This document shows positions 9,835-18,205 of a DNA stretch of 64,000 bases, piece after piece. Origin of the DNA: Pseudomonas viridiflava (GTDB taxonomy: Bacteria > Pseudomonadota > Gammaproteobacteria > Pseudomonadales > Pseudomonadaceae); the NCBI RefSeq assembly GCF_900580675.1, contig NZ_UTBG01000001.1:434001-498000 (forward strand), read 5' to 3'. Position 1 is the first letter of the stretch; the number at the start of each line of letters is the position of its first letter. The position numbers were made by a program, and so were the translations under genes. A model generated the notes under the pieces. That model did not search any database, had not been told where the DNA came from, and saw only the letters and a list, made by a program, of their open reading frames with translations.

Positions 9835-10329
9835 ATGTTTAAGTCATTTTGTTGCCTGTTTATTATCACCCAGGTCCTCGCTACTGCCTCGGTTTCAGCC
9901 AATCTCCGACCACACCTGACCTTCGAATCCACCCACAAACCCGCGATCAACAATGTGATCGACCGCGCCCATGCTTTGCTCGGCACGCCGTATAAAGGCG
10001 GCGGGACTACGGTTGAACAAGGCTTTGATTGCAGCAGTTTCCTGGTCTATCTGTTCAAGACCGAAGCCAATATTCGTTTGCCTCGCACCACGACCGCGAT
10101 GCACCGCTCAAGCGCCGTGACGATCCCGCGCGAAGCCCTGAAGCCAGGCGATGCGGTGTTTTTCAAGGGGAATGGGAGCGGCCAGGTCAGTCATGTCGGC
10201 CTTTATATAGGCAAGGATCAATTTATCCATTCGCCCAGCACCGGCAAACGCGTGCGAATCGACTCGCTGAGCAGCCACTACTGGAAAAAGAACTACACCA
10301 CCGCCAAGCGTTTCCACAAGGCGGGCTGA
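9835..10329 (+). CDS. NlpC/P60 family (C40) cell-wall peptidase
   Basis: A secreted or periplasmic cysteine peptidase, probably cutting gamma-D-glutamyl-diaminopimelate bonds in peptidoglycan. From ATG 9835 the protein is 164 residues and starts with a clear signal peptide (MFKSFCCLFIITQVLATASVS). The catalytic cysteine is in EQGFDCSSFLVYLFK, the histidine in VSHVGLYIGKDQFIHSPS, and the rest of the domain (GTPYKGGG, LPRTT, LKPGDAVFF) is canonical. A GTG at 9826 in the same frame would add three residues (MLI) but has no better ribosome binding site. It stands alone between the urease accessory operon and desT. Confidence 0.9.
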   Translation: MFKSFCCLFIITQVLATASVSANLRPHLTFESTHKPAINNVIDRAHALLGTPYKGGGTTVEQGFDCSSFLVYLFKTEANIRLPRTTTAMHRSSAVTIPREALKPGDAVFFKGNGSGQVSHVGLYIGKDQFIHSPSTGKRVRIDSLSSHYWKKNYTTAKRFHKAG

Positions 10330-10335
10330 CCGGCG

Positions 10336-10968
10336 CTACTCAGTGCTGCCCAACCCTTGCCAGTGCTTGAGGCCGATAAAGATAAAGCGCAATTGCTGGG
10401 TGATTTTCGCCTGGGGCGTGAGGTGGGCCGGCAAGGCCTGGGCGGGTGGGTCGATGATGTCGGGGAGGGTGGCGAACACACTTTTGACGATCAGGTCGGC
10501 CATCACGTGCAGGCCTTCGGCGTCCAGGTGCTGCAGCTTGGGCATAGATGTCAGGTCGGCCGCCAGGTCGCGAGTGATGTCTTCGCGCAAAGCGCCGATC
10601 GCCTGGCGCACGGCCAGGCAGCCGCCGTACTGCTCGCGGGCCAGGAACAGGAATTGCGAACGGTTGGCCGAGACCACATCGAGGAAGATCCGCACGGAGG
10701 CATCGATAATGCCGCCCATCACGAATTCGTTGTGGCGCACCAGGCGGATAGTGGCGCGAAAGGTCTGGCCCACTTCGCTGACCAGTACCAGGCCGAGCTG
10801 GTCCATGTCGGCAAAGTGGCGATAGAAACCGGTGGGCACGATGCCGGCTGTCTTGGCCACTTCGCGCAGGCTCAGGCTACCAAACCCACGGCCACACTCC
10901 ATCAGATGGCGGGCTGCGTCCATCAAGGCGAGGCGGGTCTGTTGCTTCTGTTCGGCGCGGGGCAGCAT
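10336..10968 (-). CDS. desT: TetR-family regulator, DesT/FabR-like (unsaturated fatty acid control)
   Basis: A 210-residue TetR-type repressor. The N-terminal helix-turn-helix reads SLSLREVAKTAGIVPTGFYRHF followed by DMDQLGLVLV, which is the pattern of FabR and DesT rather than of generic TetR proteins. DesT of P. aeruginosa (PA4890) senses the saturated/unsaturated acyl-CoA ratio and represses the desCB desaturase operon; it lies next to ureE there, and only the NlpC/P60 gene intervenes here, so synteny supports orthology. No desaturase genes are next to it in this window, so its targets must be elsewhere. The gene is on the opposite strand to the NlpC/P60 gene and converges with it. Confidence 0.8.
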   Translation of the reverse strand: MLPRAEQKQQTRLALMDAARHLMECGRGFGSLSLREVAKTAGIVPTGFYRHFADMDQLGLVLVSEVGQTFRATIRLVRHNEFVMGGIIDASVRIFLDVVSANRSQFLFLAREQYGGCLAVRQAIGALREDITRDLAADLTSMPKLQHLDAEGLHVMADLIVKSVFATLPDIIDPPAQALPAHLTPQAKITQQLRFIFIGLKHWQGLGSTE

Positions 10969-10980
10969 TGGCGGGCAGGC

Positions 10981-10997
10981 TTAGTCGACAAGTACAG
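10981..10997. promoter_or_regulatory. Possible DesT-type operator upstream of desT
   Basis: The sequence TTAGTCGACAAGTACAG lies 13 bases before the desT start and partly resembles the DesT site of P. aeruginosa as I remember it (AGTCAACAAG-NNN-TTCA). It would fit autoregulation, but the match is partial. Confidence 0.25.
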
Positions 10998-11086
10998 CGA
11001 TGCACTCTAGCAAAACAGCTTCGCTGGCGTCGAACTTGGCGGGGAGCTATGCGGGGGTGTTGCGTGACAGGTTCTGCAAAAAATCA

Positions 11087-11116
11087 AAAGCCCGATCGAC
11101 TGATCGGGCTTTTTTC
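11087..11116 (-). terminator. Rho-independent terminator of the 11132-11503 gene
   Basis: The stem AAAAGCCCGATC, with its complement GATCGGGCTTTT, surrounds a short loop. Read on the minus strand it is followed by a T-rich tract and lies 16 bases beyond the stop of the minus-strand gene. Confidence 0.85.
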
Positions 11117-11131
11117 TGGGCCATCACAGGC

Positions 11132-11503
11132 TCAGCTCTGTGCTTGACGCAGTTCTTGCAGACGGTCTGCACCGCCTTCGGCAAGACCTTGGGCATATTC
11201 ACGGCTTTGGGTCTGTTCAGCGCCACCTTCAACCAAGCCTTTCTGTTCAAGGCGATCGCGGCCACCTTCAGCAACACCTTCGGTGTAAGCGCGTTTGTTG
11301 GCACGGTCCGAACCACTTTCAGCAACGGCGCCTTTGGCGTAGTCACGGTTTTCTTCTTCTTGCGAACCGCTGCGAGCCAGGGTCTGGCTGGTTTCAACGG
11401 CTTGGGCCTTGTTCTGTGGGATTGCCTGTTCAGCGGCTGGCAGGGCAAAGGCACTGGAAGCCAGGACAGATAACAACACGGTAGCGAGTATTTGGCGTTT
11501 CAT
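11132..11503 (-). CDS. Small exported repeat protein of unknown function
   Basis: A 123-residue protein beginning with a signal peptide (MKRQILATVLLSVLASSAFA), so the mature form is periplasmic or secreted. The mature part is very polar and made of imperfect repeats of about 18-20 residues with the core Y-A/T-x-G-x-A-E-G-G-x-D-R (for example YTEGVAEGGRDRLEQ, YAQGLAEGGADRLQE), starting near residue 54; earlier units are more diverged (YAKGAVAESGSDRANKR). There are no cysteines. I start it at ATG 11503, preceded by AAGGAG; a longer upstream reading frame has no signal peptide. Its own terminator follows. I do not recognise the family; similar proteins occur in fluorescent pseudomonads under uninformative names. 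Confidence 0.75.
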   Translation of the reverse strand: MKRQILATVLLSVLASSAFALPAAEQAIPQNKAQAVETSQTLARSGSQEEENRDYAKGAVAESGSDRANKRAYTEGVAEGGRDRLEQKGLVEGGAEQTQSREYAQGLAEGGADRLQELRQAQS

Positions 11504-11871
11504 GAGGGTTGCTCCTTGGGAGGGCGATAAATTGGGTACAGGGCTAATGCTACTCTCGATAAGTCGATATAAAAGTTCATAAACACAATGGTAATAATCA
11601 ACAGAATTGATTGTTCGCCGCAGAGGCTCTAGAACGCACCTCTCAAGCCCGCGGTTTTGCACCATGGTGGGTATTTTCGACCCGCTTGTGGGTAACACCG
11701 GTGCATTGTTGAAGGTTTTGGCGATATGAGCTGTAGGAAAAATCGTTTTTTACGTAGTTAATTCGCACTCCGGCTAAACCCCTGCGCCATTTGCCAGTCG
11801 TAGCCTTATAAGCTGTAGTCAAAAGGTGCGTGGCAGCGCGCACCCTCAGTCGTAATCAGGAGTCCTGTGCA
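11504..11871. other. Divergent promoter region between the repeat protein and asmA-like gene
   Basis: These 368 bases hold no convincing gene. The part next to the repeat protein (about 11540-11615) is AT-rich and likely carries its promoter; candidate -10-like hexamers are visible but not decisive. The rest has no strong hairpin. A ribosome binding site CAGGAG at 11857-11862 belongs to the asmA-like gene. Confidence 0.4.
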
Positions 11872-13941
11872 ATGACGCGCACTCGTAAAATCGTCGCTTG
11901 GAGCTGCGCCAGCTTCGTTCTGTTAATCGCCATTGCGGTATTGGTGCTGGTGTTCTTCGACTGGAACCGCATCAAGCCGCCGCTCAATGCCAAGGTCTCC
12001 GAAGAATTGCATCGACCGTTTGCCATCAATGGCAACCTGGCCGTGGTGTGGGCGCGTGAGCCCGATGAAGGCGGCTGGCGTGCCTGGGTGCCTTGGCCCC
12101 ATGTGATTGCCGAAGACCTGACGCTGGGCAACCCTGACTGGTCGAAAAAACCGCAGATGGTCAGCCTGAAAAAGGTCGAACTGCGCATTTCGCCGCTGGC
12201 GTTGCTGGTGCAGCGCGTGGTGATCCCGCGTATCGACCTCACCGAGCCAAGCGCCGACTTGCAGCGCCTGGCGGATGGCCGCGCCAACTGGACGTTCAAG
12301 TTCGACCCCAAAGACCCCAACGCGGAACCTTCCAGCTGGGTGGTGGACATTGGCGCCATCGGCTTCGACAAGGGCCACGTAACCCTCGACGACCAGACCC
12401 TCAAGACCCAGCTCGATGTGATCATCGATCCCTTGGGCAAACCCATCCCTTTCGGCGAAATCGTCGGCGATGCCGATGCCAGGAAGGCCCTGGAAAAAGG
12501 CTCCGCACCGCAGGACTACGCGTTCGGCCTCAAGGTCAAAGGCCAATACCACGGCCAGAAACTCGACGGCAGCGGCAAGATCGGCGGCCTGCTGGCCTTG
12601 CAGGACGCGGCCAAGCCGTTCCCGCTGCAAGCCCAGGTCAAGATTGCCGACACCAGTGTCGCCGTGGCCGGCACCCTGACCGACCCGCTGAACCTCGGCG
12701 CCCTGGACCTGCGCCTGAAGCTTGCAGGTTCAAGCCTGGGCAATCTCTACCCGCTGACCGGCGTGACCCTCCCGGACTCGCCGGCGTATTCCACCGACGG
12801 CCACCTGATCGCCAAGCTGCATGAAGCCACGGGCGCCTCATTCACTTACGAAAACTTCAACGGCAAGATCGGCAACAGCGATATCCACGGCAACCTGAGC
12901 TATGTCGCCAGCCAGCCACGCCCCAAGCTCAGCGGCGCACTGGTGTCCAACCAACTGTTGATGGCTGACCTGGCGCCCCTGATCGGCGCCGACTCGAATG
13001 CCAAGCAAAAAGCCCGCGGCGGTGACAGCAAGCAACCGGCCACCAAAGTGCTGCCGGTCGAAGAGTTCCGCACCGAGCGCTGGCGCGTCATGGATGCCGA
13101 TGTGGAATTCACCGGCAAACGCATCGTGCACAGCGCCGACTTGCCGTTCAACGACCTCTACACCCACGTGGTGCTCAACGACGGCGAACTGAGCCTCGAG
13201 CCCCTGCGTTTCGGCGTGGCCGGCGGCAAGCTGGACGCGCAGATCCGCCTGAATGGCCGCACCACACCGATGGAAGGCCGCGCCAGACTCAGCGCGCGCA
13301 ACTTCAAGCTCAAGCAGCTGTTCCCGACGTTCGAGCCGATGAAGACCAGCTTTGGTGAGCTTAACGGCGATGCGGATATTTCCGGGCGCGGCAATTCGGT
13401 CGCAGCACTGCTGGGCACTTCCAACGGCGACCTGAAAATGCTCATCAACGATGGCGCCATCAGCCGCAGCCTGATGGAAATCGCCGGGCTCAACGTGGGC
13501 AACTACGTGGTGGGGCGCCTGTTTGGTGACAAGGAAGTGAAGATCAACTGCGCCGCGGCGGACTTCGGCATCAAGACCGGCCTGGCGACCACGCGCCTGT
13601 TTGTATTCGATACCGAGAACGCCATCATCTACATCGACGGCACCGCGAACATGGCGACCGAGCAACTGGACCTCACGATCACCCCTGAGTCCAAGGGCTT
13701 CCGTCTGTTCTCCCTGCGTTCGCCGCTGTATGTGAACGGGCCGTTTATCAAACCGAACGCCGGCGTGAAAGCCATTCCCCTGGCACTGCGTGGCGCGGGT
13801 ATGGTCGCACTGGGCGTAATCGCCGGCCCGGCCGCCGGCCTACTCGCGCTGGTGGCGCCAAGTGGCGGCGAGCCGAACGAATGCGCACCATTGCTGCAGC
13901 AGATGAAGGAAGGCAAGGCGCCGAAAACCGTGAAAGGTTAA
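11872..13941 (+). CDS. AsmA family protein
   Basis: A 689-residue protein with one N-terminal membrane anchor (residues about 8-30, ending FFDWNRIKPPLN) and a long periplasmic beta-rich part. The start of the domain (PLNAKVSEELHRPFAINGNL) and the C-terminal block (GTSNGDLKMLINDGAISRSLME, and later IDGTANMATEQLDLTITPES) are typical of AsmA, TamB and YhdP relatives, which form lipid-transfer bridges between the inner and outer membranes. ATG 11872 was chosen over an upstream GTG because a ribosome binding site lies 10 bases before it and it places the anchor at the N-terminus. It stands alone, followed by a REP doublet. Confidence 0.88.
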   Translation: MTRTRKIVAWSCASFVLLIAIAVLVLVFFDWNRIKPPLNAKVSEELHRPFAINGNLAVVWAREPDEGGWRAWVPWPHVIAEDLTLGNPDWSKKPQMVSLKKVELRISPLALLVQRVVIPRIDLTEPSADLQRLADGRANWTFKFDPKDPNAEPSSWVVDIGAIGFDKGHVTLDDQTLKTQLDVIIDPLGKPIPFGEIVGDADARKALEKGSAPQDYAFGLKVKGQYHGQKLDGSGKIGGLLALQDAAKPFPLQAQVKIADTSVAVAGTLTDPLNLGALDLRLKLAGSSLGNLYPLTGVTLPDSPAYSTDGHLIAKLHEATGASFTYENFNGKIGNSDIHGNLSYVASQPRPKLSGALVSNQLLMADLAPLIGADSNAKQKARGGDSKQPATKVLPVEEFRTERWRVMDADVEFTGKRIVHSADLPFNDLYTHVVLNDGELSLEPLRFGVAGGKLDAQIRLNGRTTPMEGRARLSARNFKLKQLFPTFEPMKTSFGELNGDADISGRGNSVAALLGTSNGDLKMLINDGAISRSLMEIAGLNVGNYVVGRLFGDKEVKINCAAADFGIKTGLATTRLFVFDTENAIIYIDGTANMATEQLDLTITPESKGFRLFSLRSPLYVNGPFIKPNAGVKAIPLALRGAGMVALGVIAGPAAGLLALVAPSGGEPNECAPLLQQMKEGKAPKTVKG

Positions 13942-13962
13942 CTGACCCAATCCAAAACCAAA

Positions 13963-14050
13963 TGTGGGAGGGGGCTTGCCCCGATAGCGCCGGATCAGTC
14001 AATTGGATGTCGACTGATCTACCGCCATCGAGGGCAAGCCCCCTCCCACA
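13963..14050. repeat. REP doublet (GGGGGCTTGCCCC family)
   Basis: Inverted arms TGTGGGAGGGGGCTTGCCCC (from 13963) and GGGCAAGCCCCCTCCCACA (ending 14050), located between the converging asmA-like and ferritin-like genes. Confidence 0.9.
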
Positions 14051-14072
14051 TTGGTATTGCGGTGTTACTGGT

Positions 14073-14603
14073 TTACAGGCTTTCGAGAATGTCGGCCATG
14101 TCGTCCGCGTGCTCTTCTTCCTGGGCGAGGATCTCTTCGAACAGGCGGCGAGTGGTTGGGTCCTTGTCGCCGATGTACTGGATGATCTCGCGGTAGCTGT
14201 CGACTGCGATGCGTTCAGCCACCAGGTCTTCGTAGACCATTTCCTTCAGCGAGTTACCGGCCACGTACTGCGCGTGGGAGTTCTTCGACAGCAGGTCGGG
14301 GTTGAACTCCGGCTCGCCGCCCAGCTGCACGATGCGCTCAGCCAGTTTGTCGGCGTGCTCGGCTTCCTGGGTCGCGTGCTCGAGGAATTCCTCGGCAGCG
14401 ATATGGGCTTTCACGCCGCTGGCCATAAAGTAATGGCGCTTGTAGCGCAGCACGCAGACCAGCTCAGTGGCCAGCGAGGTGTTGAGCAGGCGAATGATTT
14501 CTTCGCGGTCAGCGTCGTAGCCCTCGGTCACGGCACCGTTTTCGACGTTCTGGCGGGCGCGGCTGCGCAGGGTCGCAACGTCAGTCAAGTTTGCTTCAGT
14601 CAT
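14073..14603 (-). CDS. Ferritin-like (bacterioferritin/Dps-related) protein
   Basis: A 176-residue four-helix protein of the ferritin-like superfamily. Helix A carries TSLATELVCVLRYKRHYF, helix B EEFLEHATQEAEHADKLAERI, helix C YEDLVAERIAVDSYREII, and helix D EEILAQEEEHADDMADIL, so all carboxylate and histidine ligands expected for a di-iron site (E, ExxH, E, ExxH) are present. It resembles PA4880 of P. aeruginosa by sequence feel and locus. It lacks the residues I would expect for BfrA/BfrB haem binding, so iron storage or protection against iron-peroxide stress is the best inference. Single gene with REP downstream. Confidence 0.85.
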   Translation of the reverse strand: MTEANLTDVATLRSRARQNVENGAVTEGYDADREEIIRLLNTSLATELVCVLRYKRHYFMASGVKAHIAAEEFLEHATQEAEHADKLAERIVQLGGEPEFNPDLLSKNSHAQYVAGNSLKEMVYEDLVAERIAVDSYREIIQYIGDKDPTTRRLFEEILAQEEEHADDMADILESL

Positions 14604-14691
14604 CTCAATCTCCTGGTGCTAATCCGGTTGTACGCCACGCTCTGCCGGCGTGATCGCTCCAAGTTGTGAGTCCCGAGGCACGCAAAAAGTT

Positions 14692-15594
14692 TTATCGGAT
14701 TTGACTGGATGTTTCACAGACCCGACGACGAACCGGCGTGGTCCAGAGCTCCGACAAAATCACCCCGCCCAGGGTCAGCAGGCCTCCGACCAGGTGATAC
14801 GACGCCAATTCTTCCTTCAGCACCACGGCGGCGATCAGTGCGGTAATCAGCGGCAGCAGGTTGAAGAACAGCGTGGTGCGGCTCGGCCCCAGGGTTTTCA
14901 CCGAATGCATCCACGCCAGCGGCGCGAGCATTGACGCCAGCAGGCAGGCGTACAGCACCAGCGGAATATTCGCCCAGCCCAGGCCGGTTTTCGCCGAGAA
15001 CAGAAACAGCGGAAACAGCACCACCACTGCCACCAGCACCTGCAGGTACAGCAGCACCAGCGGCGGCAGGCGCAGTTGCCATTTTTTCAGCAAGGTGCTG
15101 TAGACCGCGTAGGCCAGAGTGGCGACCAGCATCATGCCGTCACCCAGATTGACCCCGTGTTGCAGCAACGCGCCGAGGCTGCCGGCCGACACCACCACGA
15201 CCACGCCGGCAAACGACAGCACGGCACCGGTCAGCGCGCCGAAGGTGAGGCGCTGGCCGAGGCTGATGATCGCGGCGGTCAACGCCATCAACGGCATCAG
15301 CGACAGGATGATGCCCATGTTGGTCGCGCTGGTCAGCGTGGCGGCGTAATACGCCAGGCTCTGGTACACGGCCATGCCCAGCACGCCGAGGATAAAAATC
15401 CTGCCCAGGTTCGGGCGGATGATCGACCAGTTGGCAATCACCGGTTTGAGCATGAACGGCGTAAACAGCAACGCCGCCAGCAACCAGCGGTAAAAGCCGA
15501 TTTCAGCGGGGAAAATCGAGCCCACGGCCAACTTGTTGACCACGGTGTTGCCGGCCCAGATAAAGATGGCCAGCAGGGGATACGCGTATTGCAT
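14692..15594 (-). CDS. EamA/DMT-family membrane transporter
   Basis: A 300-residue inner-membrane protein with ten predicted helices arranged as two EamA repeats. The first (FIWAGNTVVNKLAVGSIFPA, YRWLLAALLF) and second (AMLAPLAWMHSVKTLGPSRT, then FFNLLPLITALIAAVVLKEE) are classical for drug/metabolite exporters of the RhtA/YdcZ type. ATG 15594 is preferred since it begins exactly at the first helix (MQYAYPLLAIFIWAGN). The AraC regulator 97 bases away is divergent and may control it. The substrate is unknown. Confidence 0.88.
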   Translation of the reverse strand: MQYAYPLLAIFIWAGNTVVNKLAVGSIFPAEIGFYRWLLAALLFTPFMLKPVIANWSIIRPNLGRIFILGVLGMAVYQSLAYYAATLTSATNMGIILSLMPLMALTAAIISLGQRLTFGALTGAVLSFAGVVVVVSAGSLGALLQHGVNLGDGMMLVATLAYAVYSTLLKKWQLRLPPLVLLYLQVLVAVVVLFPLFLFSAKTGLGWANIPLVLYACLLASMLAPLAWMHSVKTLGPSRTTLFFNLLPLITALIAAVVLKEELASYHLVGGLLTLGGVILSELWTTPVRRRVCETSSQIR

Positions 15595-15691
15595 CGAAAG
15601 CAACCAGATGTGTTGGTGAGGCAGGATTATCCCCTGTCCGGATCGAAGCCTATACTGCGAACCAGACAAACAGCCTCTGTATCCAGACAAC

Positions 15692-16480
15692 ATGGCCAGA
15701 CACACCGTACGCCTCGCCGATTTCCCGCGCCTGCCGAGCCCGGTGTACTTCCGCTATTCCGACTTTGCCCCGGATACCGAGTGCACGCCGCACCAGCATT
15801 TCTGGGGTTCGCTGGACTATTCCGCCAGCGGCGTGATGCGCATGGAGGTGGCCGGCAGCCGTTTCATGTCGCCGCCGCAGTACGCGGTGTGGGTGCCGCC
15901 GCACACCGAACACAGTTCCTACAATGCCCACGCGATTGTGTATCACTCGGTGGGCCTGGCCCCGGAGTTGTGCGAGCAGTTGCCGAAGCAGCCCTGCACC
16001 CTGGCGATCAGCGACATCCTCAAGGCCATCCTGCGGGATTTCGCCCTGCGCGACGTCAATCACCCGCAGAGCGACGCCGACCGGCGCCTGGCCGAGGTCG
16101 TTGTAGACCAGCTCAGGCAGGCGCCGGTCCACGATTGCTTCCTGCCCTATGCCCGTCACCCCGGCTTGCTCGGCGTGCTCGAAGGCATGCAGGCTGACCC
16201 CGGTGACAACCGCCCCCTGGCGCACTGGGCCGAGCAGGTGCATGTCAGCGAACGCACCCTGGCACGGCAATTTGTGCGCGAGTTGGGCATGAGCTTCGGC
16301 GAATGGCGCCAGCGCCTGCGTTACCTTGCGGCCATTGAGGCGCTGGACAGCGACCGCAGCGTGCAGCACGTGGCTTTTGACCTGGGTTACAGCACCGCCT
16401 CGGCCTTCATTGCCATGTTCCAGCGCCACGCCGGCTGCACGCCGGAGCAGTACCGGCGGACAAATATTCGCGGCCGATGA
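15692..16480 (+). CDS. AraC-family transcriptional regulator
   Basis: A 262-residue regulator with an N-terminal cupin-like sensing domain (histidines in ECTPHQHFWGSLDYSASG and VPPHTEHSSY) and a C-terminal double helix-turn-helix (ERTLARQFVRELGMSFGEWR, then VQHVAFDLGYSTASAFIAMF and PEQYRR). It is transcribed away from the EamA transporter gene, so regulation of that exporter is the simplest inference. The effector is not evident. Confidence 0.9.
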   Translation: MARHTVRLADFPRLPSPVYFRYSDFAPDTECTPHQHFWGSLDYSASGVMRMEVAGSRFMSPPQYAVWVPPHTEHSSYNAHAIVYHSVGLAPELCEQLPKQPCTLAISDILKAILRDFALRDVNHPQSDADRRLAEVVVDQLRQAPVHDCFLPYARHPGLLGVLEGMQADPGDNRPLAHWAEQVHVSERTLARQFVRELGMSFGEWRQRLRYLAAIEALDSDRSVQHVAFDLGYSTASAFIAMFQRHAGCTPEQYRRTNIRGR

Positions 16481-16551
16481 AGATGTAACAGGCTTTGACT
16501 ACACTCTTCGGCAGGCCGTGCCGCCCGGCACGGTAACAGGGAGAAAACTCC

Positions 16552-16851
16552 ATGAAGATGCTGCGTATTCCGCTGTTGATGATGGGCCTGCTGCTGTGTT
16601 CCCAGGGTTTTGCCGCCACCGCCCAGCAAAATAAAATGACCACCTGCAACGCCGAGGCCACCACCAAAACCCTCAAGGGTGACGATCGCAAGGCGTTCAT
16701 GAAGACCTGCCTGTCGGCCCCGGCAGCCAACGATGCCAAGACCCTGACGCCGCAGCAGCAGAAGATGAAGGATTGCAATGCCGACGCCAAGACCAAGGCG
16801 CTGACCGGCGATGCGCGCAAAACCTTTATGAGTACTTGCCTCAAAGGTTAA
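16552..16851 (+). CDS. PsiF repeat family small periplasmic protein
   Basis: A 99-residue protein with signal peptide (MKMLRIPLLMMGLLLCSQGFA) and two PsiF repeats, each of form M-x2-CNA-E/D-A-x-TK-x-LxGD-x-RKxFM-x-TCL. Each repeat has two cysteines, suggesting disulfides in the periplasm. E. coli psiF is phosphate-starvation induced; I saw no convincing Pho box, and the function is unknown. A ribosome binding site AGGGAG precedes the ATG. Confidence 0.85.
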   Translation: MKMLRIPLLMMGLLLCSQGFAATAQQNKMTTCNAEATTKTLKGDDRKAFMKTCLSAPAANDAKTLTPQQQKMKDCNADAKTKALTGDARKTFMSTCLKG

Positions 16852-16880
16852 CCGCGCACTCAGGGGCACTGACGATCAAG

Positions 16881-16967
16881 TGTGGGAGCTGGCTTGCCTG
16901 CGAATGCATCAACTCGGTTTGACTGATACACCGGTGCGCCTGCATCGCAGGCAAGCCAGCTCCCACA
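16881..16967. repeat. REP doublet (GGGAGCTGGCTTGCCTGCGA family)
   Basis: Inverted arms TGTGGGAGCTGGCTTGCCTG (from 16881) and CAGGCAAGCCAGCTCCCACA (ending 16967) between the psiF-like gene and the AI-2E family gene. Confidence 0.92.
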
Positions 16968-17056
16968 CTTGATCGCATTAGCACCCTGACCTCTCGCTTG
17001 ATTCCCTCAAGGCTGGCAGACTGCCCATCCTTTAACGCCGCTCGTTTTGAGGCTGT

Positions 17057-18070
17057 ATGCCAACGTTTTCTCAGCGTCACGTGATATTGCTGGCCAGCTA
17101 CATCATCATTTTCGGCGGGTTGCTGCTGGTTCTGCCGCTCAAGTTGCTGCCTAGCCTGCTGGCCGGCCTGTTGGTTTTTGAACTGGTCAACATGCTGACC
17201 CCGCAGCTGCAGCGGCTGATCGAAGGCCGGCGTGCGCGTTGGCTGGCGGTGGCCCTGCTCGGCACCTTGATCGTCAGTGTGCTGACCCTGATCTTTGCCG
17301 GCGCCATCAGCTTCCTGCTGCACGAAGCGGAAAACCCCGGGGCCTCCCTCGACAAATTCATGGGTGTGGTCGACCGCGCGCGCGGCCAGCTGCCGCCGTT
17401 CCTCGACGCCTACCTGCCTGCCAGCGCCGCCGAATTCCGCGTGGCTATCGGCCAATGGCTGAGCAAGCACCTCAGCGAGCTGCAACTGGTCGGCAAAGAC
17501 GCCGCTCATATGTTCGTGACCTTGCTGATCGGCATGGTGCTGGGTGCCATCATCGCCCTGCAGCGCGTGCCCGACCTGACCAAGCGCAAGCCACTGGCCG
17601 CCGCGTTGTTCGACCGCCTGCATCTGCTGGTCCAGGCGTTTCGCAACATCGTGTTCGCCCAGATCAAGATCGCCGCGCTCAATACCGCCTTTACCGCGAT
17701 CTTCCTCGCCGTTGTCTTGCCGCTGTGTGGCATCCACCTGCCGCTGACCAAGACCCTGATCGTGCTGACCTTCCTGCTGGGCCTGCTGCCGGTGATCGGC
17801 AACCTGATGTCCAACACGCTGATCACAATCGTCGCGCTGTCGCTGTCGATCTGGGTGGCGGTGGCGGCGCTGGGCTACTTGATCGTGATCCACAAGGTCG
17901 AGTACTTCCTCAACGCGCGCATTGTCGGCGGGCAGATCAGTGCCAAGTCGTGGGAGTTGCTGTTGGCGATGCTGGTATTTGAGGCCGCGTTCGGCTTGCC
18001 GGGCGTGGTGGCGGGGCCGATTTACTACGCGTATTTGAAGAGTGAATTGAAGCTGGGCGGGATGGTTTAA
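17057..18070 (+). CDS. AI-2E/PerM family permease
   Basis: A 337-residue inner-membrane protein with about eight helices, of the AI-2E transporter (PerM, YdgG, YhhQ) superfamily. Typical parts are the N-terminal helices, a soluble-looking middle (residues about 95-150), and the conserved VLTFLLGLLPVIGNLMSNTLI near residue 240, followed by KVEYFLNARIVGGQISAKSW. Family members export autoinducer-2 or act as Na+/H+ antiporters; which applies here cannot be told. The start ATG 17057 lacks a strong Shine-Dalgarno site. Confidence 0.85.
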   Translation: MPTFSQRHVILLASYIIIFGGLLLVLPLKLLPSLLAGLLVFELVNMLTPQLQRLIEGRRARWLAVALLGTLIVSVLTLIFAGAISFLLHEAENPGASLDKFMGVVDRARGQLPPFLDAYLPASAAEFRVAIGQWLSKHLSELQLVGKDAAHMFVTLLIGMVLGAIIALQRVPDLTKRKPLAAALFDRLHLLVQAFRNIVFAQIKIAALNTAFTAIFLAVVLPLCGIHLPLTKTLIVLTFLLGLLPVIGNLMSNTLITIVALSLSIWVAVAALGYLIVIHKVEYFLNARIVGGQISAKSWELLLAMLVFEAAFGLPGVVAGPIYYAYLKSELKLGGMV

Positions 18071-18094
18071 AACCTGATGTTGCCTTGGCCGGCC

Positions 18095-18179
18095 TCTTCG
18101 CGAGCAAGCCCGCTCCCACATTTGACCGAGTTCCACTTCTGGAATGCAGTCGAATGTGGGAGCGGGCTTGCTCGCGAAG
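18095..18179. repeat. REP doublet (GCGGGCTTGCTCGCGAA family), tail-to-tail
   Basis: Left arm CTTCGCGAGCAAGCCCGCTC (ending CCCACA 18120) and right arm TGTGGGAGCGGGCTTGCTCG (from 18155). The orientation is opposite to most other doublets in this window. It lies between two converging genes. Confidence 0.9.
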
Positions 18180-18205
18180 GGCGCACTACAGTTTTCAGCT
18201 AAGAC

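Noticed and set aside
11643..11843. 66-codon minus-strand open frame in the gap before the asmA-like gene
   Set aside because: No ribosome binding site, no recognisable motif, and it overlaps the likely promoter region.
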